Positions 1-4,553 of a DNA stretch of 8,347 nucleotides are shown piece by piece. The notes under the pieces are model-generated. The model worked only from the letters and a program-made list of their open reading frames with translations. It made no database searches and had not been told where the DNA came from. The position numbers and the translations under genes were made by a program. How positions within the stretch are numbered: the stretch's first letter is position 1; every line of letters starts with the position of its first letter. Source of the DNA: Treponema sp. Lineage in GTDB: Bacteria > Spirochaetota > Spirochaetia > Treponematales > Treponemataceae. The DNA is taken from NCBI GenBank assembly GCA_018384055.1, contig JAHAZL010000008.1:1-8347 (forward strand). Reading direction: 5' to 3'.

Positions 1-251
1 CGGGTGATACCGCACCGGCATTTGATGAAAATTCAATTGTTGGAACAGTCACAAACGTATTGGAAGGCGGATCAGGTTATCTCGTTGAGATTTTGCTGTC
101 CGAGAGCTGTTCGTTTTTATCGGATGATGTCAAGCTGAACAAGAAAGGCAGTCCAAAAACAGTCTATGTACCGTTCAAGGACGAATTCATTGGGAAGGTT
201 GATGTGGATAACAGACAGATGCAGCTGATGCACCTCTGGATTCTGGAGTAA
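1..251 (+). CDS. rimM: RimM, 16S rRNA processing factor, C-terminal part only
   Basis: This is the 3' end of a gene that begins before the window. The open frame runs from the left edge (first full codon at 3) to a TAA at 249-251, about 82 residues. The visible part matches the PRC-barrel half of RimM: a GTVTNVLEGGSGYLVEI strand pair, then VYVPF, then KVDVDNRQMQL and the terminal LWILE, equivalent to the usual LLE ending. RimM binds ribosomal protein S19 and helps 30S head maturation. Its place directly before trmD is the classical rpsP-rimM-trmD-rplS order. A TTG at 60 could be read as a start, but the frame and the homology continue upstream, so it is internal. Identification comes from motif memory and gene context. 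Confidence 0.88.
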   Translation, partial: GDTAPAFDENSIVGTVTNVLEGGSGYLVEILLSESCSFLSDDVKLNKKGSPKTVYVPFKDEFIGKVDVDNRQMQLMHLWILE

Positions 252-255
252 TTCC

Positions 256-1038
256 ATGAAATTTACTGTGCTGACCTTATTCCCTGAGATTCCGCAGGCT
301 TTTTTTGAAAGTTCGATCATGGCCAAAGCGGTTGAAAAGGGGATTATTGCCTACGATTTGGTTAATATCAGGGATTTTGCCCATGATAGACACCACACAT
401 GTGATGACGCTCCCTATGGCGGAGGAGCAGGGCAGCTTTTGCTACCTGAACCTTTAGGACTTGCACTGGACAGTGTAGAGGCATACAGAAAGACGAAACA
501 TGTAATCTATGTTACGCCAGGTGGAAAGCCCCTTACTCAGGCCAAGGCGCAGGAACTCAGTCAGAAAGAAGAACTTGTACTGGTTTGCGGAAGGTACGAA
601 GGTATTGACCAGCGAATCATTGATTCCTACGTTGATGAAGAAATCTCCATCGGCGACTATGTCATGTCAAGCGGAGAACTTGCTGCTACGGTAATCGTAG
701 ATACGGTTTACAGGCTGATTGACGGAGTGATTACAAGGGAATCCCTGGACGAAGAAAGCTTTTCTGACAACCTTTTGGAGTATCCCCAGTATACAAGGCC
801 AAATGTGTACAAGGGCATGGAAGTTCCGGCTGTTTTACAGAGCGGAAACCACGAGGAAATCCGAAAGTGGCGGCTTAGAAAGAGCCTTCAGAAAACCTTG
901 AAGAACAGGCCTGACCTGATTTACAAGGCAAGGATGATGGGTACCCTTTCTGAAGAAGCAGAAAAAATGATCGATGAACTTGCTGAATATGTAAATCTAA
1001 AGCACGACAGTAAGAAGAAACGCAACAGGAGAAAATAA
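256..1038 (+). CDS. trmD: TrmD, tRNA (guanine37-N1)-methyltransferase
   Basis: A complete 260-residue protein, close to the usual length of about 250. TrmD methylates G37 next to the anticodon using S-adenosylmethionine and prevents +1 frameshifting. It is a cytosolic dimer of the SPOUT (trefoil-knot) class. Visible signatures are RDFAHDRHHTCDDAPYGGGAGQ (residues 39-60, in two blocks), the knot motif GRYEGIDQR (112-120), and EEISIGDYVMSSGELAA (128-144). R153 aligns with catalytic Arg154 of E. coli. The C-terminal domain has LLEYPQYTRP and SGNHEEIRKWR. Where E. coli has catalytic Asp169 (EDSF), this protein reads EESF, so Glu167 seems to replace the Asp. Start: ATG at 256 with TGGAG at 244-248, 7 nt upstream and overlapping the rimM stop. 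The gap from rimM is 4 nt, and the rplS start follows 1 nt after the stop, so this is an operon. Confidence 0.97.
   Translation: MKFTVLTLFPEIPQAFFESSIMAKAVEKGIIAYDLVNIRDFAHDRHHTCDDAPYGGGAGQLLLPEPLGLALDSVEAYRKTKHVIYVTPGGKPLTQAKAQELSQKEELVLVCGRYEGIDQRIIDSYVDEEISIGDYVMSSGELAATVIVDTVYRLIDGVITRESLDEESFSDNLLEYPQYTRPNVYKGMEVPAVLQSGNHEEIRKWRLRKSLQKTLKNRPDLIYKARMMGTLSEEAEKMIDELAEYVNLKHDSKKKRNRRK
1027..1031 (+). promoter_or_regulatory. Ribosome binding site of rplS inside the end of trmD
   Basis: AGGAG, 8 nt before the rplS ATG at 1040, lies within the last codons of trmD. The trmD stop (TAA 1036-1038) is one base from the rplS start. Ribosomes finishing trmD therefore cover the rplS start region, which suggests translational coupling alongside independent initiation. 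Confidence 0.8.
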
Positions 1039-1039
1039 G

Positions 1040-1486
1040 ATGGATCTTATTAAGACTATTGAAGAACAGCAGAAGAAAGAAAATGCTGAATGTTTCCGCG
1101 TTGGAGACACAGTAAAGGTACACTTTGAAATCATCGAAGGAAAGACAAAGCGTATCCAGCTTTACGAAGGTGTTGTTCTCTGCATCAAGGGCGAAGGCGC
1201 TCGCAGAACATTCACAGTTCGCAAGGAAAGCTATGGTGTAGGCGTTGAACGCGTATTCCCAGTAAACAGCCCACGCATCATCAAGGTTGAACTCATCCGC
1301 CCAGGTAAGGTTCGCCGCTCAAAGATCTACTACGTTCGCGATAAGATCGGTAAGGCTGCAAAGATTAAGGAACTTATCGGTGCTAAGGCAAATGCTCGCG
1401 TTGCATTCGCTCGTGAAGTTGCTAAGGCAGCTGATGTTCGCGAAGCACAGATCAATGCAGAACACAAGGCAGCAGCAAAGAAATAA
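1040..1486 (+). CDS. rplS: Ribosomal protein L19 with C-terminal extension
   Basis: A 148-residue L19, a 50S protein at the subunit interface (bridge region). The family core is clear: FRVGDTVKVHFEIIEG (19-34), LYEGVVLCIKG, FTVRKESYGVGVERVFPVNSP (58-78, in blocks), then VRRSKIYYVRDKIGKAAKIKEL (91-112). E. coli L19 has 115 residues and stops about there. This one continues for about 35 residues rich in Ala and Lys, ending EHKAAAKK. Codon use differs sharply from its neighbours: Arg is mostly CGC/CGT here but mainly AGG/AGA in trmD, as expected for a very highly expressed gene. It ends with tandem stops TAA TAG. The start is ATG, 1 nt after trmD, with AGGAG 8 nt upstream. The operon ends with the hairpins and terminator that follow. 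Confidence 0.98.
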   Translation: MDLIKTIEEQQKKENAECFRVGDTVKVHFEIIEGKTKRIQLYEGVVLCIKGEGARRTFTVRKESYGVGVERVFPVNSPRIIKVELIRPGKVRRSKIYYVRDKIGKAAKIKELIGAKANARVAFAREVAKAADVREAQINAEHKAAAKK

Positions 1487-1488
1487 TA

Positions 1489-1505
1489 GACTTTCTGCGA
1501 AAGTC
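1489..1505 (+). repeat. Small hairpin just after the rplS stops
   Basis: GACTTT (1489-1494), a 5-nt loop, and AAAGTC (1500-1505) form a perfect 6-bp stem. Its right arm overlaps AGTCT (1502-1506), which can instead pair with AGACT (1537-1541) around the next hairpin. The two foldings are therefore mutually exclusive. No T-run follows, so it is not a terminator by itself. Confidence 0.55.
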
Positions 1506-1509
1506 TCTG

Positions 1510-1532
1510 CACGAAGTGCTTCGCACTTCGTG
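1510..1532. repeat. Perfect 10-bp inverted repeat, REP-like
   Basis: CACGAAGTGC (1510-1519), loop TTC, and GCACTTCGTG (1523-1532) make a perfect 10-bp stem with a 3-nt loop. There is no following T-run, so it is not an intrinsic terminator. It could stabilise the 3' end of the ribosomal-protein mRNA or be a copy of a dispersed palindromic repeat. Which it is cannot be decided without the rest of the genome. Confidence 0.6.
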
Positions 1533-1555
1533 GGAAAGACTGCTTAGCTACATGG

Positions 1556-1584
1556 GACCACCTTTACGGGTGGTCTTTTTTTTT
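1556..1584 (+). terminator. Intrinsic terminator of the rimM-trmD-rplS operon
   Basis: GACCACC (1556-1562), loop TTTACG, and GGTGGTC (1569-1575) form a 7-bp GC-rich stem followed by nine T residues (1576-1584). This is a textbook intrinsic terminator. The promoter for the next gene begins 8 nt after the T-run. Confidence 0.93.
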
Positions 1585-1591
1585 GTCTCCA

Positions 1592-1600
1592 TGGTATAAT
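1592..1600 (+). promoter_or_regulatory. Extended -10 promoter, predicted leaderless start
   Basis: TGGTATAAT is a perfect TATAAT (1595-1600) preceded by the extended -10 TGn motif. Six bases separate it from the ATG at 1607, so the expected transcription start falls on or next to the A of the start codon. No Shine-Dalgarno sequence and no convincing -35 box is present. The upstream stretch is the T-run of the preceding terminator. Confidence 0.75.
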
Positions 1601-1606
1601 CAAGTC

Positions 1607-2695
1607 ATGAACGTTTCCTTTGCTCCTGGAACGACAGGATTTTACAATTCAGAAAATTCTCCTGTAACTATTGCCGACGGGCAGAAGATAAGGGTTACTG
1701 TCCTGAAGAACAACGGGGATGGCACCAGTCTTGTTTCATTTGGCGGCGGAAAATTCAATGTAAAGTGCCAGCGTAACTTTGAAGCGGGCCAAACTTTTGA
1801 GGCAAAGGTTGTGGCTTCCGGCGGCAAGATACTCCTTCAGCCGGAAGGTGAGAAGATTTTTGCTTCGTCCTTCGTAAGGTTCATGGAAGCAAATGGCTTT
1901 GTTCCAGACCAAATAACTGCAAAAGTCTTTGAATTCATGGAACAAAGCGGTGTCCGCATAGATAAAAAAATACTCCAGAGATCCAGGTCTGTTGCACTGA
2001 ATTTTCCAGGAAAGGAAAAGGCTGCTGCAGAAATAGCCTGCATGCTGCTTGAAAAGGGCATTGAACCTACGGAAGAAAAAGTAGGGCAGCTGCTTCTTTA
2101 TCTTGATGTGACAGAGGGGACAGACCCCAATATGACAGAGGGGACAGCCCCCAATATGACAGAGGGGACAGACCCCAATGGAAAGGGCGCCGGTTCTTCG
2201 GAAGAAAGGGAATCTGCCGCTGAAGAAGAAAGTGATGACGAAGATTTTCTCAAGGGGTTCTATTCGGTTCTTCCATGCAAGAAAAGCGGAATCCTGGCTT
2301 TCCTCAATCACTTCAAGAATCCGGAAAGTTCAAAGCTCTGGGTTGTCCTTCCCTACGAATGGCAGCAAAAGGAAAATTCAGCCCGGGGGTTCATAAAGCT
2401 GCTTTTGGATACGGAACTCAAGACAACTGAAAAAATACAAATAAATTGTGAAATGTCGTGCAAAAAGTATTTTTTTGTGCTATATTTTATTAACAGCAAG
2501 GTGAAGGAAGTTCGGTTCTGTTCATTACCGCCGATTTTGTCCTCTGAGATTGAAAATGAGGAAAAACGGCTTGGAGAGTTGTTTTGTTCCGGCATGAACG
2601 GCAATTCTGTGCCAGTAACCTATTCCGACCTCGCTTATTCTGAAGGACTCTATTCTTCTTCAGAAATTCCCTTCTCCTTTGAAGATATTGCCTGA
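1607..2695 (+). CDS. FliK-like (YlqG-type) protein with repeat insertion
   Basis: A 362-residue protein that I read as a FliK/YlqG-like hook-length-control relative. This rests on pattern, not strong motifs. Residues about 22-80 form a small beta domain (IRVTVLKNNGDGTSLVSFGGG, then FEAGQTFEAKVV and KILLQPE). About 85-165 are helical and resemble the repeats in front of FliK-like C-termini. About 169-191 are three tandem octapeptides (MTEGTDPN type) encoded by a 24-bp repeat, followed by an acidic Ser/Glu linker. About 243-342 resemble the FliK C-terminal domain (LWVVLPYEW, then alternating beta strands). There is no signal peptide or membrane segment, so it is probably cytoplasmic. The next gene encodes a FlhB-C-terminus-like protein, the natural partner of a FliK domain. 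ATG 1607 was chosen because it lies 6 nt after TATAAT. Upstream TTG 1583 lies in the terminator T-run. Confidence 0.7.
   Translation: MNVSFAPGTTGFYNSENSPVTIADGQKIRVTVLKNNGDGTSLVSFGGGKFNVKCQRNFEAGQTFEAKVVASGGKILLQPEGEKIFASSFVRFMEANGFVPDQITAKVFEFMEQSGVRIDKKILQRSRSVALNFPGKEKAAAEIACMLLEKGIEPTEEKVGQLLLYLDVTEGTDPNMTEGTAPNMTEGTDPNGKGAGSSEERESAAEEESDDEDFLKGFYSVLPCKKSGILAFLNHFKNPESSKLWVVLPYEWQQKENSARGFIKLLLDTELKTTEKIQINCEMSCKKYFFVLYFINSKVKEVRFCSLPPILSSEIENEEKRLGELFCSGMNGNSVPVTYSDLAYSEGLYSSSEIPFSFEDIA
2108..2179 (+). repeat. Three tandem 24-bp units inside the FliK-like gene
   Basis: The units are 2108-2131, 2132-2155 and 2156-2179. Unit 1 differs only at its first base (G for A), and unit 2 has CCC in place of ACC in the centre. 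Each contains the interrupted palindrome GGGGACAGACCCC, or GGGGACAGCCCCC in unit 2, able to form a short GGGG/CCCC hairpin. The length is a multiple of three, so each unit adds the octapeptide V/M-T-E-G-T-D/A-P-N without shifting frame. The GGGG..CCCC core resembles REP-type repeats that I recall being scattered in treponeme and other genomes. Confidence 0.9.
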
Positions 2696-2707
2696 AGGTA
2701 AAAAAAA

Positions 2708-2989
2708 ATGAAAAATAATCTGCTGGCTGTATCTCTTAAATATCCAGAAAATGTAGATGCACCGCTGATAACTGCAAAGACTTCCGGAATTTTTGCAAAG
2801 AAGATGGTTGAAATTGCAAGGGAAAATGGAATTCCAGTAGTGGTAGACGACATCCTTGCAAATGTTCTTTCCGTACATCAGATTGGCGAATGCATTCCGG
2901 AAGCAACCTGGGAAGCTGTAGCAAGTGTTTTTTCAATGATTTCCTTTCTTGAAAAGAATCGGGAAGAGTATAGAAAAGAGGGTGATTAG
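2708..2989 (+). CDS. Free-standing FlhB cytoplasmic-domain homologue (YlqH/FlhX type)
   Basis: A 93-residue protein that aligns along its length with the cytoplasmic tail of the flagellar export switch protein FlhB. LLAVSLKYPENVDAPLITAK corresponds to E. coli YSVALQYDENKMSAPKVVAK. EIARENGIPVVVDDILANVL corresponds to EIGAENNVPTLEAPPLARAL. IGECIPEATWEAVASVF corresponds to IGQQIPGQLYAAVAEVL. It starts almost exactly after the FlhB self-cleavage site. It therefore has no NPTH motif, no membrane part, and Asn in place of the Arg of the conserved PLAR. In the flagellar apparatus this domain reads the FliK signal to switch export substrates. Here it may do so with the FliK-like protein 12 nt upstream, or be a second copy modulating true FlhB (inference). 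ATG 2708 has GAAGG at 2694-2698, overlapping the previous stop. Confidence 0.88.
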   Translation: MKNNLLAVSLKYPENVDAPLITAKTSGIFAKKMVEIARENGIPVVVDDILANVLSVHQIGECIPEATWEAVASVFSMISFLEKNREEYRKEGD

Positions 2990-3247
2990 ATGATTATACA
3001 TTGCAGTTTTATTAAGCCTGGAGTTCGCTTTAGTGCTCCTGTATTCTTTGAAGATGGCCAGAACATGTTCCTTGGAGAAAATCGTCCTGCAAAGCCTTTC
3101 CATATTTCGGCCCTCAAAAGATGGAACATTCCTTTTCTTGTTACAGAAGGTCATATTATTCACGATGACTACGAAGAAGAAAACGATGTGGAAGAACTTG
3201 AACCTCTTGATGACGACGAGGACATCGCAGAGCTTGAAGAAATCTAA
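2990..3247 (+). CDS. Small protein resembling the HD-GYP-associated N-terminal domain, acidic tail
   Basis: An 85-residue protein starting directly after the stop of the FlhB-like gene (TAGATG), with GAGGG upstream. Residues 6-58 (FIKPGVRFSAPVFFEDGQNM, then LGENRPAKPFHISALKRWNI and PFLVTEGHII) follow the plan of the small domain that precedes HD-GYP phosphodiesterases: a 'KPG...PVF..DG..L' start, then 'I..LKRWnI..V...G'. No HD-GYP domain follows. The remainder (about 60-85) is almost wholly acidic, with Asp/Glu runs. It is probably cytoplasmic. The function is unknown: a cyclic-di-GMP link is only a hint from resemblance, while the motility-related gene next door makes such a link attractive. 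Co-translation with the flanking genes is very likely. Confidence 0.75.
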   Translation: MIIHCSFIKPGVRFSAPVFFEDGQNMFLGENRPAKPFHISALKRWNIPFLVTEGHIIHDDYEEENDVEELEPLDDDEDIAELEEI

Positions 3248-3611
3248 TTCAGAACTTTCCACAAGGGAAAAGGGGAATTTGGGCGAAGACAGGGCCGTTA
3301 ATTTTCTTCTTTCCCAAAAGTATGAAATCCTGGACAGAAATTATCGCATAAGGACAGGTGAAATCGATATTGTTGCCTTAAAGGATGATACTGTTGTTTT
3401 TGTAGAGGTAAAAAGCCTTCCGCATGGTAATCTTGAAATCCTTTCCCACGAATTAAATTCAACAAAACAAAAAAAGATTATTAAAACTTCTAAATCTTAC
3501 CTCCAAAATCATCGACAATATAGTAACAGGTTCATCAGATATGATGTTCTTGCCATTGATGTTCCGGGGCTGGATCCGGTGCACCACATTGTCAATGCTT
3601 TTTCGGAGTAA
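3234..3611 (+). CDS. yraN: YraN/UPF0102 family protein, nuclease-like fold
   Basis: A 125-residue protein from the chosen TTG at 3234, matching the usual YraN length of about 120. Family features are GNLGEDRAVNFLLSQKYEIL followed by DRNYRIRTGEIDIVALKDD and TVVFVEVKS. The GEID and EVK elements are the metal-binding core of the PD-(D/E)XK nuclease-like fold, as in Holliday-junction resolvases. The cellular role is poorly defined; DNA repair or recombination is the usual guess. The start is uncertain. TTG 3234 overlaps the previous gene by 14 nt and has GAGGA about 11 nt upstream. An in-frame ATG at 3210 would give a longer overlap and has no clear ribosome site. The next gene's ribosome site lies at the yraN stop, continuing the operon. 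Confidence 0.88.
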   Translation: MKKSNSELSTREKGNLGEDRAVNFLLSQKYEILDRNYRIRTGEIDIVALKDDTVVFVEVKSLPHGNLEILSHELNSTKQKKIIKTSKSYLQNHRQYSNRFIRYDVLAIDVPGLDPVHHIVNAFSE

Positions 3612-3616
3612 AATGA

Positions 3617-3778
3617 ATGCAGTCAAAGAATGCACCAGTTAAACAGACATTGTCACCAAAAATTCTGGAGTTGCAGAAAAAAATCCAGGATGAAAATTAC
3701 ATCAATTCAGCAATAGACAGGATAGCCCTGATACTTAGCAGGCAAATTGTCGAGAATCATATAGAAAAAAATCTTTAA
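3617..3778 (+). CDS. Small 53-residue protein of unknown function
   Basis: ATG 3617 to TAA 3776-3778 encodes 53 residues, beginning MQSKNAPVKQTLSPKILELQ and ending IVENHIEKNL. GGAG at 3605-3608 lies 8 nt upstream, ideal spacing, and is made from the end of yraN. The nearby ATG at 3613 would have only 4-nt spacing and its frame stops after nine codons. The sequence is hydrophilic to amphipathic and probably helical (ILELQKKIQDENYINSAIDR, then IALILSRQIVEN). It has no membrane segment, signal peptide or cysteine. The gene starts 5 nt after yraN stops and ends 6 nt before the next promoter's TATAAT. I do not recognise the family. It is called real because of the ribosome site, clean fit and operon position. 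Confidence 0.72.
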   Translation: MQSKNAPVKQTLSPKILELQKKIQDENYINSAIDRIALILSRQIVENHIEKNL

Positions 3779-3784
3779 GTCTAC

Positions 3785-3790
3785 TATAAT
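3785..3790 (+). promoter_or_regulatory. Consensus -10 box, second predicted leaderless start
   Basis: A perfect TATAAT is followed by exactly six bases and then ATG at 3797, the same geometry as at 1595-1607. Transcription would start on or next to the A of the start codon. There is no Shine-Dalgarno sequence before 3797. There is no TGn extension here and no clear -35 box at the expected distance, so strength is unknown. Confidence 0.68.
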
Positions 3791-3796
3791 GTGTTT

Positions 3797-4279
3797 ATGC
3801 GTCACGATAGACATAATAAAAAGCACAATAACGGAAACTGGAAGAACAACAGGCATTCTCATGACAATCATAATCAGCAGAAGAATTCAAAGCCTGTTTT
3901 CAAGCCTACTATCAAGGCTGTATCGGAAGATCAGATTCGTGAAAATGAAGAAGCCATCCGTAACTTCAAGGATGCAAATCAGCCTATGTGTCCCGTATGC
4001 AATGAAATTATCCGTGACCTGTCTTCCGCATTCAATGATCCTGCCAGTGGTTCTCCTCTTCATTTTGATTGTGCCCTTGCAAAGATTCAGAATGATACAA
4101 AACTTGAAAACGGTGAAAAAATTGCATACATAGGTCAGGGACGTTTCGGCGTAATCTATTTTGCCAATGTTCATGATCCAAAGCATTTCCAGATCAGAAA
4201 AATCATCGATTGGGAAGAAAAGGACAAGAAACCGGAATGGAGAGACCAGATGTCGGACCTCTTCAGCAAGGTTCGCTAA
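3797..4279 (+). CDS. His/Asn-rich putative zinc-binding protein
   Basis: A 160-residue protein of unknown function. The first 30 residues hold six His and nine Asn with many Lys/Arg (MRHDRHNKKHNNGNW onward), a disordered basic tail that might bind metal or RNA. A CPVC pair (C65, C68) and an HFDC pair (H89, C92) about 20 residues apart make a CxxC-x20-HxxC motif typical of a single zinc site. The C-terminal half (GEKIAYIGQGRFGVIYFANV, then FQIRKIIDWEEKDKKPEWRD) looks like a small beta-rich domain. No signal peptide or membrane segment is seen. ATG 3797 was preferred to GTG 3791, which lies at the base directly after TATAAT and has no ribosome site. No terminator follows, so transcripts may run into the tRNA gene. 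Confidence 0.8.
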   Translation: MRHDRHNKKHNNGNWKNNRHSHDNHNQQKNSKPVFKPTIKAVSEDQIRENEEAIRNFKDANQPMCPVCNEIIRDLSSAFNDPASGSPLHFDCALAKIQNDTKLENGEKIAYIGQGRFGVIYFANVHDPKHFQIRKIIDWEEKDKKPEWRDQMSDLFSKVR

Positions 4280-4289
4280 ATAAACCGTA

Positions 4290-4320
4290 TTGAATTTGAC
4301 ACCAAAATAATATATATTAT
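4290..4320 (+). promoter_or_regulatory. Probable promoter of tRNA-Leu
   Basis: TTGAAT (4290-4295) is followed after 17 bp by TATATT (4313-4318). Transcription would begin around 4325, a few bases before the mature tRNA at 4331. An overlapping perfect TTGACA (4296-4301) is too close (11-13 bp) to the TATATT/TATTAT boxes to be the usual -35. Confidence 0.6.
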
Positions 4321-4330
4321 CAAGCGTGTC

Positions 4331-4417
4331 GCCGAGCTGGTGGAATTGGTAGACACAAGGGACTTAAAATCCCTCGACACTTAACCTGTCGTGCCGGTTC
4401 GATTCCGGTGCTCGGCA
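4331..4417 (+). tRNA. tRNA-Leu, anticodon UAA
   Basis: An 87-nt class II tRNA. The acceptor stem is GCCGAGC (4331-4337) with GCTCGGC (4410-4416), and the discriminator is A4417. Anticodon stem AGGGA/TCCCT encloses loop CTTAAAA with anticodon TAA (4365-4367), which reads UUA and UUG. The long variable arm CGACA...TGTCG (4375-4391) is the leucine/serine-type feature. The T arm is CCGG-TTCGATT-CCGG. CCA is not encoded: the bases after the discriminator are ACT, so CCA is added after transcription. The UAA anticodon with A73 and a long arm fits leucine. Confidence 0.97.
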
Positions 4418-4425
4418 ACTTAAAG

Positions 4426-4457
4426 CCTGATTTCTTAAACTGAAGTCAGGTTTTTTT
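4426..4457 (+). terminator. Intrinsic terminator of tRNA-Leu
   Basis: CCTGATTTC (4426-4434), a 7-nt loop and GAAGTCAGG (4442-4450) pair over 9 bp with one G-U, followed by seven T (4451-4457). It lies 8 nt after the tRNA. Confidence 0.9.
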
Positions 4458-4488
4458 ATTTTATTCAGACAAAGTAATTTCTATTCTG

Positions 4489-4525
4489 AAAAAAAGGGGA
4501 TGACCAATAAGTATGAGTCATCCCC
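4489..4525 (-). terminator. Intrinsic terminator of the FN3-type lipoprotein gene
   Basis: Read on the minus strand, GGGGATGAC (4525-4517), a 12-nt loop and GTCATCCCC (4504-4496) form a perfect 9-bp stem followed by seven T (plus-strand A-run 4489-4495). It lies 28 nt after the lipoprotein stop and faces the tRNA terminator, so the convergent transcripts each have their own stop signal. Confidence 0.92.
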
Positions 4526-4553
4526 CATAAGTTTAATTAGCTATATGCAGTAA

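Noticed and set aside
2108..2179. Three repeats as a possible CRISPR array
   Set aside because: The units are directly adjacent with no spacers, are only 24 bp long, and lie in frame in a coding gene.
1736..2311. Minus-strand open frame with CPLC repeats resembling a zinc-ribbon protein
   Set aside because: The Cys pattern is just the reverse reading of the 24-bp repeat. The plus-strand gene has a promoter and family-like domains.
2478..2486. TGCTATATT as an internal extended -10 promoter in the FliK-like gene
   Set aside because: It lies in an AT-rich coding stretch more than 200 nt before the next start codon with no suitable -35 box. It is possible but not supportable.
3613..3642. ATG 3613 as the start of the small gene after yraN
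   Set aside because: Its frame stops after nine codons, and its distance to GGAG (4 nt) is too short. ATG 3617 fits both criteria.
4130..4165. GQGRFGVIYF in the zinc protein as a protein-kinase glycine loop
   Set aside because: The protein has only about 45 residues after it, with no catalytic loop or DFG motif, so this is a chance resemblance.
4296..4301. Perfect TTGACA as the tRNA promoter -35
   Set aside because: Only 11-13 bp separate it from the TATATT/TATTAT boxes. The overlapping TTGAAT at 4290 gives the normal 17 bp.
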